Assembly (NCBI GenBank): GCA_013348845.1
Contig: CP054675.1
Span: forward strand, 2,117,501 to 2,181,500
Origin: Candidatus Tepidiaquacella proteinivora
GTDB lineage: Bacteria; Bacteroidota; Ignavibacteria; Tepidaquicellales; Tepidaquicellaceae
Direction of reading: 5' to 3'
DNA length: 64,000 nt
The position numbers and the translations under genes were made by a program. Below, one piece after another: positions 33,029 through 43,080 of this stretch (position 1 is the stretch's first letter; each line of letters starts with the position of its first letter). The notes beneath the pieces are model-generated. The model had not been told where the DNA came from. It searched no databases and saw only the letters and a list, made by a program, of their open reading frames with translations.

Positions 33029-35257
33029 ATGAGTTTAGACCTATCAGTTTTAAATCCTGAGCAAAGAAAAGCTGTTGTCAATATTGAAGGACCGTGTATG
33101 ATTATTGCTGGTGCCGGAAGTGGTAAAACCCGTGTACTGACTTATAAAATTGCGTATTTAATTGATTCAGGAATTAGTCCTTATGAAATATTAGCGTTGA
33201 CTTTTACTAATAAAGCAGCAGGGGAGATGAAGCAACGCATAATAAATCTTACAGGGGATAACGCACAAAAAATCTGGATAGGTACCTTTCATTCAATTTT
33301 TGCAAGGATTCTTAGAAATGAAGCAGATAAACTTGGATTTAGCAGAAGTTTTTCCATCTATGATGACGATGAATCAATTTCACTTATTAAAAAAATAATG
33401 CTCGAAGAACAGATATCAACTGAAAAATACAATCCATATGCGATACAAAGTGTTATAAGTAAATTAAAATCAGAAATAATTTTACCAAAAAATTTTGAAC
33501 CTAACATTAAAAGTCCGTTTGAAAAAGTAGTTAAAGAAATTTATTCAAAATATCAGAAATACCTCATTGATAATAATGCAATGGATTTTGATGATCTGCT
33601 GATTAAACCAATAGAATTATTCAAGATATATCCTGAAGTTCTTAACAGATATCAGGAAAGGTTTAAATTTGTTTTAGTAGATGAGTATCAGGATACGAAT
33701 CGTGCTCAATATATCGTTTTGAAATTACTTAGTGAAAAGTATCTTAACATATCTGTTGTAGGTGATGATGCTCAATCAATATACAGATGGCGAGGTGCAA
33801 AAATAGAAAATATTTTTGATTTCCAAAAAGAATTTAAGAAAGTAAAATTATTCCGTTTAGAACAAAATTATCGTTCCACAAAAATGATACTTGCTCTTGC
33901 TGATGATATCATAAAGAAAAATAATAAAAAGATTGATAAAAATTTATGGACAGCAAATAAGGTTGGAGATAAGGTACATATTATTGAAATGATATCTGAT
34001 AGAGACGAAGCATTTAGGGTAGCGAAACTGATAAAAGAAGAAATTCATTCAAGGAAAATAAATTTCAAGGACATTGCAGTTCTATATAGAACAAATGCTC
34101 AATCCCGCTCATTCGAAGAGACTTTTAGAAATAGTTCCATCCCTTACAATATTGTAGGTGGTATTAAATTTTATCAAAGAAAGGAAATAAAAGATATATT
34201 ATCTTATCTCAGAATTATAGCAAATTTGAACGATAATGAAGCTTTAATTAGAGCACTTAATTTGAAAGAAGGTATTGGAAAGACAACAATTGAAAAAATT
34301 CAACAAATTGCAAAGAAAGATAATATAAACCTTTTTCAGGCACTTGAAAAGGTAGGTTCTTATGATAATATTAAAAGTGGAGTCAGAGGAATACTAATTA
34401 AATTTTTAGAGTTGATAAAAAAATATGTTACACTTAAAAGTGAACTTAAAGTTCACGAATTTGTTAGTGGTTTAATAGATGAAATAGGAATTATTCCAAA
34501 ACTGAAACTTGAAAATACATCTGAAGCTGATGAAAGAATAAATAATATTCAGGAGTTTAAATCAGCTGTTAGAGAGTATTATGATACGAATGAAAACCCG
34601 ACTTTAGAGGGTTTTTTAGAACAAGTGTCATTAATTTCAGACATAGATGAACTTGATGAAAAGAAAAATGCTGTTACTTTAATGACTGCTCATTCAGCTA
34701 AGGGGCTTGAATTTGAAGTTGTTTTTATTACAGGTATGGAAGATGGTCTTTTCCCGGTTAGTAGTTCCTGTAACAGTGAAGAAGAACTGGAGGAAGAACG
34801 GCGTTTATTTTATGTTGCAGTAACAAGAGCAAAAGATAAATTGTATATTACACATTCAAATCAAAGGTATAGACATGGTGAATTAAGCTATCAGTTAAAA
34901 TCAAGATTTATAACTGAAATATCTCAGGGTGTGTATGATAAAAATATAATTTATGAAAAATTTTCCAAAAATAGATTCTTTATAAATCATTCTGCCCCCT
35001 CCATATTGTTACCTGCTTCAAAGAAAAAAGAAAAAACTAAAAGTAAAGCCCGTTTAATTATTTATGATAATAATAAATATGATTCTTTTTCAGATATCAG
35101 GGAAGGTATAAGAGTTTTTCACGACACTTTCGGTAGCGGGGTAGTGCAATCTGTTATAGGTAATGGTATGGAAAAAAGAGCAGTAATTTTATTTAATGAT
35201 TTTGGTGTAAAAAAAATTGTTTTAAAATACGCTAAATTGCGTGTAATGGATAATTAA
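33029..35257 (+). CDS. pcrA: UvrD/PcrA-type SF1 DNA helicase
   Basis: 742 aa. SF1A helicase motifs in order: 'LNPEQRKAV' (Q motif), Walker A 'AGAGSGKT' (27-34), 'TFTNKAAGEMKQRI' (Ia), 'VDEYQDTN' (II), 'VVGDDAQSIYRWRGA' (III), 'QNYRST' (IV), 'TAHSAKGLEFEVVF' (V) and 'EERRLFYVAVTRAK' (VI). The C-terminal 'DTFGSGVVQSVIG' Tudor-like tail is typical of PcrA/UvrD rather than Rep. It unwinds DNA 3'-5' in repair and removes RecA filaments. DedA follows after 16 bases. Confidence 0.93.
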   Translation: MSLDLSVLNPEQRKAVVNIEGPCMIIAGAGSGKTRVLTYKIAYLIDSGISPYEILALTFTNKAAGEMKQRIINLTGDNAQKIWIGTFHSIFARILRNEADKLGFSRSFSIYDDDESISLIKKIMLEEQISTEKYNPYAIQSVISKLKSEIILPKNFEPNIKSPFEKVVKEIYSKYQKYLIDNNAMDFDDLLIKPIELFKIYPEVLNRYQERFKFVLVDEYQDTNRAQYIVLKLLSEKYLNISVVGDDAQSIYRWRGAKIENIFDFQKEFKKVKLFRLEQNYRSTKMILALADDIIKKNNKKIDKNLWTANKVGDKVHIIEMISDRDEAFRVAKLIKEEIHSRKINFKDIAVLYRTNAQSRSFEETFRNSSIPYNIVGGIKFYQRKEIKDILSYLRIIANLNDNEALIRALNLKEGIGKTTIEKIQQIAKKDNINLFQALEKVGSYDNIKSGVRGILIKFLELIKKYVTLKSELKVHEFVSGLIDEIGIIPKLKLENTSEADERINNIQEFKSAVREYYDTNENPTLEGFLEQVSLISDIDELDEKKNAVTLMTAHSAKGLEFEVVFITGMEDGLFPVSSSCNSEEELEEERRLFYVAVTRAKDKLYITHSNQRYRHGELSYQLKSRFITEISQGVYDKNIIYEKFSKNRFFINHSAPSILLPASKKKEKTKSKARLIIYDNNKYDSFSDIREGIRVFHDTFGSGVVQSVIGNGMEKRAVILFNDFGVKKIVLKYAKLRVMDN

Positions 35258-35259
35258 AT

Positions 35260-35276
35260 AAGGAGAAATAAAATTG
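35260..35276 (+). promoter_or_regulatory. Shine-Dalgarno and TTG start of the DedA gene
   Basis: AAGGAG (35260-35265), 8 bases, then TTG (35274). No ATG exists upstream in frame after the helicase stop, so this site supports the TTG start. Confidence 0.75.
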
Positions 35277-35912
35277 GAATGGATTAAAGAGTTCTTTGAA
35301 TCTATCTATGATGTTCAAAATTTAATCAGAACTGTTGGATACATTGGTTTATTTGCAATAATTTTTGCGGAAACTGGAATACTTGCCGGGTTCTTTTTCC
35401 CGGGCGATTCTCTTCTTGTTACTGCTGGTTTATTTGCTGCAAAAGGAGATTTGAATATCTATTTTTTAAATTTACTCTTAATTCCTGCTGCAATTATTGG
35501 GGATGCCGTTGGTTACTGGATTGGTCATAAATCAGGTCCACTATTATTTAAAAAAGAACAATCATTCTTCTTCAGGAAGGATTATTTAATTAAGACGAAA
35601 AATTTTTATGATAAATATGGTGGTATTACGATAGTGCTTGCAAGATTTATGCCTATAATCAGAACTTTTGCTCCAACAGTTGCTGGTATTGCACAGATGC
35701 GTTATATTGATTTTTTTAAATATAATGTTTTTGGTGGCATTCTTTGGGTATTATCTATGACACTTACAGGATATTTTCTTGGAAGTGTTATACCGAATAT
35801 AGAAAAGCATATTGAATTAGTAATTGTTATTGTTGTGTTTTTATCAATATCACCGGCAATCTATAAATATATATCCCATAAAATAAAGCAGAAAAAAAAA
35901 TCCGCAGCATAA
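35274..35912 (+). CDS. DedA family (VTT domain) membrane protein
   Basis: 212 aa. DedA/SNARE-associated membrane fold: 'FAIIFAETGILAGFFFPGDSLL' pattern (re-entrant helix with E-T-G and F-x-PGD), 'GDAVGYWIGHKSG', and 'VLARFMPIIRTFAPTVAGI' with the conserved Arg and Pro, then C-terminal transmembrane helices. DedA proteins are linked to undecaprenyl-phosphate or phospholipid flipping and membrane homeostasis. Starts at TTG 35274 with a good ribosome site; probably co-transcribed with the helicase. Confidence 0.92.
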   Translation: MEWIKEFFESIYDVQNLIRTVGYIGLFAIIFAETGILAGFFFPGDSLLVTAGLFAAKGDLNIYFLNLLLIPAAIIGDAVGYWIGHKSGPLLFKKEQSFFFRKDYLIKTKNFYDKYGGITIVLARFMPIIRTFAPTVAGIAQMRYIDFFKYNVFGGILWVLSMTLTGYFLGSVIPNIEKHIELVIVIVVFLSISPAIYKYISHKIKQKKKSAA

Positions 35913-35949
35913 TTTTTTACTTGCTTTTTAATTTTATTGTTTTTATTTT

Positions 35950-35977
35950 GGAAACGATTAGAACTTTTATTGTTTCC
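35950..35977 (+). promoter_or_regulatory. Inverted repeat upstream of tetR: candidate operator
   Basis: GGAAAC (35950-35955), 16 bases, GTTTCC (35972-35977): a perfect 6-bp inverted repeat 20 bases before the TetR-family start. Local placement upstream of a TetR-efflux operon is what an autoregulatory operator would show; the arm length is modest. Confidence 0.4.
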
Positions 35978-35997
35978 TATGTAACCATATATAATAG

Positions 35998-36672
35998 ATG
36001 ATTGATATAAGAGAAAATATAATTTTATTTGCAAGGGAGACTTTCTTCAGTAATGGCTTTCATAAAGTTTCAATGGAGTCTATTTCCTCCGGTTTACAAA
36101 TAAGCAAAAAAACCCTATATAAACATTTTCCATCTAAGGAATCATTGCTTGAGGAAATTATTAACAGAGAGTTGAATAATGCTGCTAATGCACTTAATAA
36201 CATTATTAATTCAGATAAGAATGTAGTGGAAAAAATTATTGGCATATATGAATATTATATGAATGCGGTATCAAAATATAGTAACTTATGGTTTAAAGAT
36301 TTAAGAGTTCATGCACCTAAATTATGGGAGAAGATTCACAGCTTTGAAGTTTGTAATATTTATTCAAGATTGAGAGACTTAATTGAAGAGGGAAAAAAGG
36401 AAAATCTGATAAATAGAGAGCTACCTTCTGAATTAATTATTCATGCAAGCAATGCTATTACGCACTCTCTTTTAGTTCCAAGCATTATAGTTCCTCAGGA
36501 ATATTCGATAAAAGATTTAATCAAGTTTATTTTTAATTTTCAGCTAAATGCTATATTAAATGACAAAGGTAGAAAAGTATATAACAGAATTGCTAAATCG
36601 CATTTACAAAAAGATGTAAGAAAAAAATCAAAAAATATTAAAAAAAGGAAAAAATATTCTAAAAATGTATAA
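35998..36672 (+). CDS. TetR family transcriptional regulator
   Basis: 224 aa. N-terminal TetR helix-turn-helix at about residues 24-50 ('VSMESISSGLQISKKTLYKH', 'FPSKESLLEEI'). The ligand-binding half is helical, and the extreme C-terminus is very basic ('KKSKNIKKRKKYSK'). It is the first gene of the TetR-TolC-adaptor-RND operon, and its end overlaps the TolC start by 8 bases, so it is likely the local repressor of the efflux genes. There is no visible Shine-Dalgarno. Confidence 0.92.
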   Translation: MIDIRENIILFARETFFSNGFHKVSMESISSGLQISKKTLYKHFPSKESLLEEIINRELNNAANALNNIINSDKNVVEKIIGIYEYYMNAVSKYSNLWFKDLRVHAPKLWEKIHSFEVCNIYSRLRDLIEEGKKENLINRELPSELIIHASNAITHSLLVPSIIVPQEYSIKDLIKFIFNFQLNAILNDKGRKVYNRIAKSHLQKDVRKKSKNIKKRKKYSKNV

Positions 36673-37972
36673 GAAATTAATTTTTATATTTATATTTTGT
36701 ATTTTAACTTCCTCCTATGGACAGGAGGTTAAAGTTTTTACATTGAGGGAAGCAATTAGTGAAGCATTTAGAAATAATACTGATTTAATTAATGCAAGAT
36801 ATGATAAATTAATTGCAGATTATAAAGTTACACAAACTTATAATGAAAGCTTACTCCCCTCATTAAATGTAAGTTCGATATATTCAAGAGCATTTAAGAA
36901 ACAAGTATTCGATATATTTGGTCAGAAGATTGAAATAGGTTCAGATAATACCATTAATACAACTTTTGAGTTATCTCAGCCAATCCCTGTACTTGGGACT
37001 CCAATTTTTCAGGGGATTAATATAGCTAAGTACTATTCAAGACTATCAAGTGAAAATGTAAATGCAATTGAAACAAAAGTTGCAACTGAAGTTAAAAAAT
37101 CATTCTTAAGTGTTCTGTTTCTCAAAGAAGTTGTTGAGGTGAATAAAAAATCGCTGCAAAATGCACAGGATAATTTGAATGTTGTGGAAATTAGATATAG
37201 AAATGGCACGGTAACAGAATTTGATTATTTAAGGGCGAAAGTAAAGGTCGAAAGTATTAAACCAGAATTATCAAAAGCTGAGAATAATTTAACTTTGAGC
37301 AAGAAAAGTCTTAAAAATACTATTGGTTTAAAGACTGATGAAGAAATTGATGTAGTTGGTAGTCTTATATATGACAGCGCAGAATTTATTATGAGTATAG
37401 ATGAAATAATTGATAAGATGATTGATAATAATGTTTCATTACGATTATTAAGGATAAATAGACAAATTAATGAAGAACTTCTTTCTATTGATGAAGCTAA
37501 TTATCTTCCAAAATTTTATTTATTCGGACAGTATAGTATTTATGCAGCTGAAAATGATAAGAGAAATTTTTTTAAGTATAGATATTATAATGTTATAAAT
37601 GCGGGGATTGGAATGGCATGGAACTTTAATTTATTTTCAAACCCTTATAAAAAAAGTCAGTCAATTTTAGAGATTAAAAAAACCGATGAACAAATAAATG
37701 ATATAAGAGAAAAATTAAAAATACAAGCTCAAAGTATTATATTAAGAATAGAAGACGCTAAGAAACGAATTAAAGCACAGAACGAAACAGTTAAATTGGC
37801 GGAAAGAGGCTATGAACTTGCGAAAATTAGCTTTAATAATGGGGTTATTAATCAAATTGATGTATTGGACGCGGAGTTGATTTTAACACAGAGTAAACTT
37901 GCATATCTTCAAGCTGTATATGAATTTTTAATTGCAAAAGCAGAACTTGAAGGATTATTAGAAATTAAATGA
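36665..37972 (+). CDS. TolC family outer-membrane efflux protein
   Basis: 435 aa; signal peptide about 1-19 ('SSYGQ'). Two TolC-like repeats of long helices and strands: 'LREAISEAFRNNTDLINARY', 'VVEIRYRNGTVTEFDYLRAK' (first repeat) and 'ELAKISFNNGVINQIDVLDAE' (second), the classic outer-membrane efflux protein signatures. It forms the outer-membrane exit duct for the RND pump encoded two genes downstream. Overlaps tetR by 8 bases and the adaptor gene by 4. Confidence 0.92.
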   Translation: MYKKLIFIFIFCILTSSYGQEVKVFTLREAISEAFRNNTDLINARYDKLIADYKVTQTYNESLLPSLNVSSIYSRAFKKQVFDIFGQKIEIGSDNTINTTFELSQPIPVLGTPIFQGINIAKYYSRLSSENVNAIETKVATEVKKSFLSVLFLKEVVEVNKKSLQNAQDNLNVVEIRYRNGTVTEFDYLRAKVKVESIKPELSKAENNLTLSKKSLKNTIGLKTDEEIDVVGSLIYDSAEFIMSIDEIIDKMIDNNVSLRLLRINRQINEELLSIDEANYLPKFYLFGQYSIYAAENDKRNFFKYRYYNVINAGIGMAWNFNLFSNPYKKSQSILEIKKTDEQINDIREKLKIQAQSIILRIEDAKKRIKAQNETVKLAERGYELAKISFNNGVINQIDVLDAELILTQSKLAYLQAVYEFLIAKAELEGLLEIK

Positions 37973-39018
37973 AGTTAATTTATTCATATATGAAAAAAAT
38001 ATATTTATTTATTTCGATTCTAGTTCTTATACTGTCAATTATTTCTTGTGGAAAAAAGAAAGAACAACCTGTTGTCGAGAAAAAAATCCAGGCAGTAAAA
38101 ATTATGGAGATTAAAGAAGAACCTTTTGAAGAAGTATATAATGCTATTGGTGTTGTGAAAGCATATAATTATGGTAAGTTGTCTGCCGAGGAAGGTGGTA
38201 TTATTACTTATATAAAAGAAAAAGGTAGCAGGGTAAGAAGAGGAGAAGTTGTAGTTCGGCTATTGAAGGAAACTGATATTGCTATGTATGAACAGGCAGT
38301 AGCTCAATATAATTTAGCTAAGGATAATTATGAAAGAATACAAAAATTATATCTTGAAGGTGCTGCTACTGAACAACAATTTACTACTGCTGGTTTACAA
38401 CTTGATGTTGCGGAGAAATCTGTTAATGTATATTTAAAAAGACTTAGCAAAGGTTTTATCAGGTCTCCAATTAGCGGTGTGGTTGATGCTAAAATTATGA
38501 ATAAAGGAGAAATGGCTGTACCTGGTACACCTGTAATTAGTATTGTTGATATATCAAGGGTCAAAATCAATGCAGGTATTCCTGAACGTTTTATAGAAAA
38601 TATTAAAATAGGTAAAACAGTTAAAATTACTTTCGAGGATTTTCCAGGTGAAGAATTTTCTGGGAAAATCAGCTATGTTTCTCCTACTATTAATCCTCAA
38701 TCAAGAACCATAGAAGTAGAAGTGGTTATTAATAATCCATCAGGAAAATTAAAGCCTGAAATGTCAGCAAAACTTGAGATTACGAAATCTTTTATTAATA
38801 ATGCTATTGTATTAAGGCAAGATTATATTATAGATAATGTTGAAGAAAAATATGTATTCGTTCTTGAAAATAATATTGCAAAAAAACGAATTCTAAAACT
38901 TGGTGATAGAACTGATAATAGAGTAGTTATTATTGATGGTTTATTACCTGGAGATAAGTTAATTTATGAAGGTTTTCAGTATTTAAATGATGGTGATGAA
39001 GTGCAGGTTATCAATTAA
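37969..39018 (+). CDS. RND efflux periplasmic adaptor (membrane fusion) lipoprotein
   Basis: 349 aa. The ATG at 37969 overlaps the tolC stop (ATGA); an internal ATG at 37990 would give the cleaner signal sequence 'MKKIYLFISILVLILSIISC' with a lipobox Cys, so either may be used. Domains: a biotinyl-lipoyl-like segment ('GIITYIKEKGSRVRRGEVVV'), an alpha-hairpin (about 105-150: 'YNLAKDNYERIQKLYLEGA'), 'FIRSPISGVVDAKIMNKGEM', and a beta-barrel with 'VSPTINPQSRTIEVEV'. It links the TolC protein to the RND pump. Confidence 0.93.
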   Translation: MKLIYSYMKKIYLFISILVLILSIISCGKKKEQPVVEKKIQAVKIMEIKEEPFEEVYNAIGVVKAYNYGKLSAEEGGIITYIKEKGSRVRRGEVVVRLLKETDIAMYEQAVAQYNLAKDNYERIQKLYLEGAATEQQFTTAGLQLDVAEKSVNVYLKRLSKGFIRSPISGVVDAKIMNKGEMAVPGTPVISIVDISRVKINAGIPERFIENIKIGKTVKITFEDFPGEEFSGKISYVSPTINPQSRTIEVEVVINNPSGKLKPEMSAKLEITKSFINNAIVLRQDYIIDNVEEKYVFVLENNIAKKRILKLGDRTDNRVVIIDGLLPGDKLIYEGFQYLNDGDEVQVIN

Positions 39019-39066
39019 TTTTGAAGTTTATTTTTTTATGTCTAAAGAAAAAAATAAGTTTATATT

Positions 39067-42000
39067 ATGAATTTTTTTAAAACAGTTGTAACAAACAGGG
39101 TTACTATATATATATTAGTTTTAATTATAGTTGTAGCAGGTGCTATTTCTTATATTGGTCTTCCAAGAGAAGCTACTCCATCAGTAAAAATTCCCTATAT
39201 TTTTGTCTCTTGTGCATATCCCGGTGTATCACCGGAGGATATAGAAAATCTTGTTACTCAGGAGTTAGAAAAGGAAATTAAAGGTATTAGTGGTGTAAAA
39301 AACATTACATCAGTATCAAGGGAAAATTTTTGTTCTATTGCAGTTGAGTTTGATATAAATATTGATATAGATGATGCAATGCAAAAGGTAAGAGATAAAG
39401 TTTCAATAGCAAAGACAAAATTACCGAAGGATGTAAAAGAACCAGTTATAACGGAAATAAATTTTTCAGAGTTACCAATGCTATATGTTAATGTTACTGG
39501 AAATTTAGGGTTATGGAAGGAAAAAGAAATTGCAGAGAATATTAGTGATAAAATTGAAGAATTACCTGGCGTACTTTCTGCTGATGTTGTTGGAGGTGTT
39601 GATAGAGAAATAAAGGTAGATGTTGACGCAAACCTTTTGAAGCATTACAACTTAACCTTTAATGATATATCAAGTGCAATAGAAGCAGAGAATTTAAATA
39701 TTCCCAGTGGTAAAATTGATATAGGAAAATCAAGTTACCTTGTAAGAGTACCGGGTGAGTATAAAGATCCGGAATTAATTAAGAATATTTTAATAAAGAA
39801 ATTTTCAAATAATGCAATTTATATAAGAGATGTTGCAAATGTTACTTATGATTATGCTGATAGAAAGACCTTTTCCCGTACTAATGGAGATGAGAGTATC
39901 ACAATAGTAGTTAAAAAGAAAGCCGGGGCTAATGTGATTCAAATTGCGAATGATATTAAATCTATGCTTGAAGATAATAAAGACCTCGTCCCGGAAGGTG
40001 TTAAGGTTAGTTATACTGGTGATATTTCTAAATTCATAGTCAATACTGTTCACGAGCTTGAAAATGGAATTATCACTGGAATGCTACTTGTAACTTTGGT
40101 TTTGTTTTTCTTTCTTGGTTTTAAAAATGCAATATTAGTTGCTACATCAATACCTTTTTCATTTTTAATCTCATTTTCTGTTCTTTCAATGATGGGTATA
40201 ACCTTAAATATGGTAGTTTTATTTACTCTTATTGTTGTACTTGGAATAATTGTTGATGATGCAATTGTGGTTATTGAAAATATTTATAGATTACAAGAAA
40301 CACAGGATATTGACCCATTAAACTCTTCGATTTTAGGACCAAAACAAGTTGTTTTTCCAGTAATAATTGCAACTCTTACTATTATCGCTTCATTTTTCCC
40401 GTTATTATTTTTCCCTGGTATTGTCGGAGATTTTATGAAATATGTGCCAATTACTCTGATTATTTGTCTTTTTTCTTCTCTTTTTGTTGCGATGATTATA
40501 AGTCCGGTTCAAGCTTCAATATTTATACATTATAAAAAAGATAAAGAAAAAAAAGAGAAAAGAAAGTTTAAACCCGTTTATAAATTTCTTGAATTATTTA
40601 ATACAAAATTTTTTGCTTCTTCTCTTAAGATTTACGAGAGAGTTGTAAGAAAAGCATTAAGATACAGAAGAACAACCATTTTAATTACTATACTTTTACT
40701 TTTCTTTGTTTTTATTCTTTATGGCATTCTTGCACTTGGTGTTGAGTTTTTCCCGAAAATCGAGCCTCAACAAGTCAATATTAACATTAATACACCAGTT
40801 GGAACAAATGTATATACAACAAATGAAATAACAAAATTAATTGAAGAACATATTCCAGAATTAACTGATATTGAATATGTTGTATCAAATGTGGGTTCTT
40901 CAAATAATCCACTTGATTTTACTGGAGAAGGCATACCAAACAAAAGTGTTATCTCAGTCAATTTTGTAGATAAAGAGTTAAGAGAGCAAAATTCTTTTAT
41001 CAGTGCAAATCAGATTCGTCAGTCTATAAAAGGGTTGACCGGAGGAGCAGAAGTGGAACTTGAAGAAAGAGAGATGGGTCCACCTATTGGCAAACCCGTT
41101 AATATAGAACTCTCGGGATATGATTTAAAAGAATTAGGAAGATATACTGATGAAATAAAAAACCTTATCAAAGACATTCCGGGACTTTCTGACCTGAAAG
41201 ATAACTATGATGAATCAGTTCCTGAAATAAAGGTAACAGTAGATAGAGAAAAAGCGTCTTTCTATGGTTTAAATACGGCTATAATTGGCAATACAATAAG
41301 AACCGCAATTAATGGATATGTTGCAACAAAATATAGATATAGAGATAAAGAATATGATATTATTGTTAGGTTGAAAAAAGAACAGCGAAATAATGTTGAA
41401 TATTTATCCAACTTATATATAAGTGATAAAAATGGTAATAAGATACCAATTTCTTCAGTTGCGAAAGTTGATTTTTCAGGTGGGATTGGTACAATTTCAA
41501 GAAAAAATTTGAAAAGAGTTGTTACAATAACAGCTAATGCTGTTGGACGACTTGGTACTGACGTATTAAAAGATGTAAAATCAAAATTAAAAGATTTAAA
41601 ATTACCTGAAAATTTAAATATCAGTTATACTGGTCAGGAAGAACAACAAAAAGAAACTTCTGATTTTCTATCTAAAGCACTTGTTATTTCTTTATTATTG
41701 ATATTTTTCTTCATTGTTATTGAATTCAATTCTATAAGAACACCAATGATTATTATGGTTTCTGTATTATTATCTATCATTGGTGTTATGATAGGCTTAA
41801 TGGTAACAAATACTCCTTTTGGAATTGTGATGACCGGGGTGGGTATTATTGCTCTTGGTGGTATTGTTGTTCGTAATGCTATATTATTGCTTGATTTCCA
41901 AAAAGTATTAGTTAGGGAAGAAGGATTATCAAGAGATGAAGCATTAGTAAAAGCAGGTTTAATTAGAATGAGGCCAATATTTTTAACTGCTTCAACTACT

Positions 42001-42219
42001 ATCCTTGGAATTTTACCGCTTGCTTCCGGAGTTGATTTTGATTGGCGTTCTTTTAGTTGGGTTATTGGTGGTCAAAATTCAGTTTTCTGGCGTCCTATGG
42101 GTGTTGCTATTATTTTTGGTCTAATGTTTTCTACTTTTTTAACTCTTGTTATTGTTCCTGTCATTTATTCTTTGGTTGATGATGGAATAAGGAAAGTTTT
42201 CAGAAGAAACAAAAAATAA
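39067..42219 (+). CDS. RND efflux pump, inner-membrane transporter (AcrB/MexB-type, HAE1-like)
   Basis: 1050 aa, 12 transmembrane helices in the 1+5, 1+5 pattern with two large periplasmic loops. Start 'NFFKTVVTNRVTIYILVLI'; 'GLPREATPSVKIP' and 'YPGVSPEDIENLVTQ' in the first loop; the proton-relay helix 4 has Asp-Asp in 'VVLGIIVDDAIVVIEN'; a second-half helix has 'GGIVVRNAILLLDF'. It pumps hydrophobic compounds using the proton gradient. The closest subgroup cannot be set, but it is not a heavy-metal type as judged by the absence of a Met-rich path. Last gene of the efflux operon; a 48-base gap follows the adaptor. Confidence 0.94.
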   Translation: MNFFKTVVTNRVTIYILVLIIVVAGAISYIGLPREATPSVKIPYIFVSCAYPGVSPEDIENLVTQELEKEIKGISGVKNITSVSRENFCSIAVEFDINIDIDDAMQKVRDKVSIAKTKLPKDVKEPVITEINFSELPMLYVNVTGNLGLWKEKEIAENISDKIEELPGVLSADVVGGVDREIKVDVDANLLKHYNLTFNDISSAIEAENLNIPSGKIDIGKSSYLVRVPGEYKDPELIKNILIKKFSNNAIYIRDVANVTYDYADRKTFSRTNGDESITIVVKKKAGANVIQIANDIKSMLEDNKDLVPEGVKVSYTGDISKFIVNTVHELENGIITGMLLVTLVLFFFLGFKNAILVATSIPFSFLISFSVLSMMGITLNMVVLFTLIVVLGIIVDDAIVVIENIYRLQETQDIDPLNSSILGPKQVVFPVIIATLTIIASFFPLLFFPGIVGDFMKYVPITLIICLFSSLFVAMIISPVQASIFIHYKKDKEKKEKRKFKPVYKFLELFNTKFFASSLKIYERVVRKALRYRRTTILITILLLFFVFILYGILALGVEFFPKIEPQQVNININTPVGTNVYTTNEITKLIEEHIPELTDIEYVVSNVGSSNNPLDFTGEGIPNKSVISVNFVDKELREQNSFISANQIRQSIKGLTGGAEVELEEREMGPPIGKPVNIELSGYDLKELGRYTDEIKNLIKDIPGLSDLKDNYDESVPEIKVTVDREKASFYGLNTAIIGNTIRTAINGYVATKYRYRDKEYDIIVRLKKEQRNNVEYLSNLYISDKNGNKIPISSVAKVDFSGGIGTISRKNLKRVVTITANAVGRLGTDVLKDVKSKLKDLKLPENLNISYTGQEEQQKETSDFLSKALVISLLLIFFFIVIEFNSIRTPMIIMVSVLLSIIGVMIGLMVTNTPFGIVMTGVGIIALGGIVVRNAILLLDFQKVLVREEGLSRDEALVKAGLIRMRPIFLTASTTILGILPLASGVDFDWRSFSWVIGGQNSVFWRPMGVAIIFGLMFSTFLTLVIVPVIYSLVDDGIRKVFRRNKK

Positions 42220-42387
42220 AAAATAAATTCTTATTATTGTTTTTTTAAAGTTATCAGTGGGAAAATAACTAATAAATAAATATTTTTTCTGATTTGTGTA
42301 AAAAATCAAAGTCTTACCAGATTCTTAATTATATTGATATAATATTATAAAAACAATATATTTGAACCTTTATAATATTTAGATATT

Positions 42388-43032
42388 ATGTCAGAAATTA
42401 ATTTAAAAGCGCAAAAGCGAGTAGAACTAAAAAAAACCACTTCAAAAGCACTCAGAAAAAAAGGTTTAATTCCGGGTATTTTTTATGGAAGAGGTAAGGA
42501 AAATATCCCTATTATGATTAGCGAACATTCTCTAAAGCCTGTAATTTTCACTTCTGAGTTTCATATTATTAATCTTGAAATTGAAGGGGATAATCAAAAA
42601 TACAGTTGCATTTTAAAGGATGTTCAATTCGAACCATTAAAGAATAGACCTATTCATTTTGATTTGTTTGAATTACATGCTGGAGAAAAAATTACCTTTG
42701 AAATTAATGTAGTTTTAAAAGGGTTAGCAGTAGGTGTTAAAGATGGCGGTTTAATTCAGCATTCCTTACATAAATTAGAAATACAATGTTTACCTCAATC
42801 AATACCTCCGAATATTGAAATTGATATTACAAATCTTGGTATTGGCGATTCAATAAAAGTATCTGATATAAAAATTGAAGGTGTTGAAATACTCAATGAT
42901 GAAAATGCAGCAATAGTTAGTGTCATACCACCAAAAGCAGAAAAAGTACCTGAAGCAGAAGCTGTAGAAGAAGAAGTAAAAGAACCAGAGGTAATTTCAA
43001 AAGGAAAGAAGGAAGAAGAAGAGTCATCTTAA
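42388..43032 (+). CDS. rplY: 50S ribosomal protein L25 (CTC-type, with acidic tail)
   Basis: 214 aa. 'ALRKKGLIPGIFYGRGKENI' and 'FEPLKNRPIHFDLFEL' are the L25 N-terminal 5S rRNA-binding beta barrel; a second domain 'GVKDGGLIQHSLHKLEIQCLP' marks the long CTC type. The last 30 residues are mostly Glu, Lys and Val ('EAEAVEEEVKEPEV'). pth follows 48 bases later, a common pairing of rplY and pth. Confidence 0.94.
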   Translation: MSEINLKAQKRVELKKTTSKALRKKGLIPGIFYGRGKENIPIMISEHSLKPVIFTSEFHIINLEIEGDNQKYSCILKDVQFEPLKNRPIHFDLFELHAGEKITFEINVVLKGLAVGVKDGGLIQHSLHKLEIQCLPQSIPPNIEIDITNLGIGDSIKVSDIKIEGVEILNDENAAIVSVIPPKAEKVPEAEAVEEEVKEPEVISKGKKEEEESS

Positions 43033-43046
43033 TGTATTCTGTAAAG

Positions 43047-43074
43047 ATTTTATTTTTAATATAAAAAATAAAAT
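43047..43074 (+). repeat. AT-only hairpin between rplY and pth
   Basis: A perfect 11-bp inverted repeat ATTTTATTTTT / AAAAATAAAAT with a 6-base loop, ending 6 bases before the TTG start of pth. It may weaken ribosome access or act as a weak terminator; such A/T stems are also easy to meet by chance in this genome. Confidence 0.4.
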
Positions 43075-43080
43075 ACATCA

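Noticed and set aside
35990-35995. TATAAT box near the tetR start
   Set aside because: It ends two bases before the start codon, so transcription would begin inside the gene; taken as chance in AT-rich DNA.
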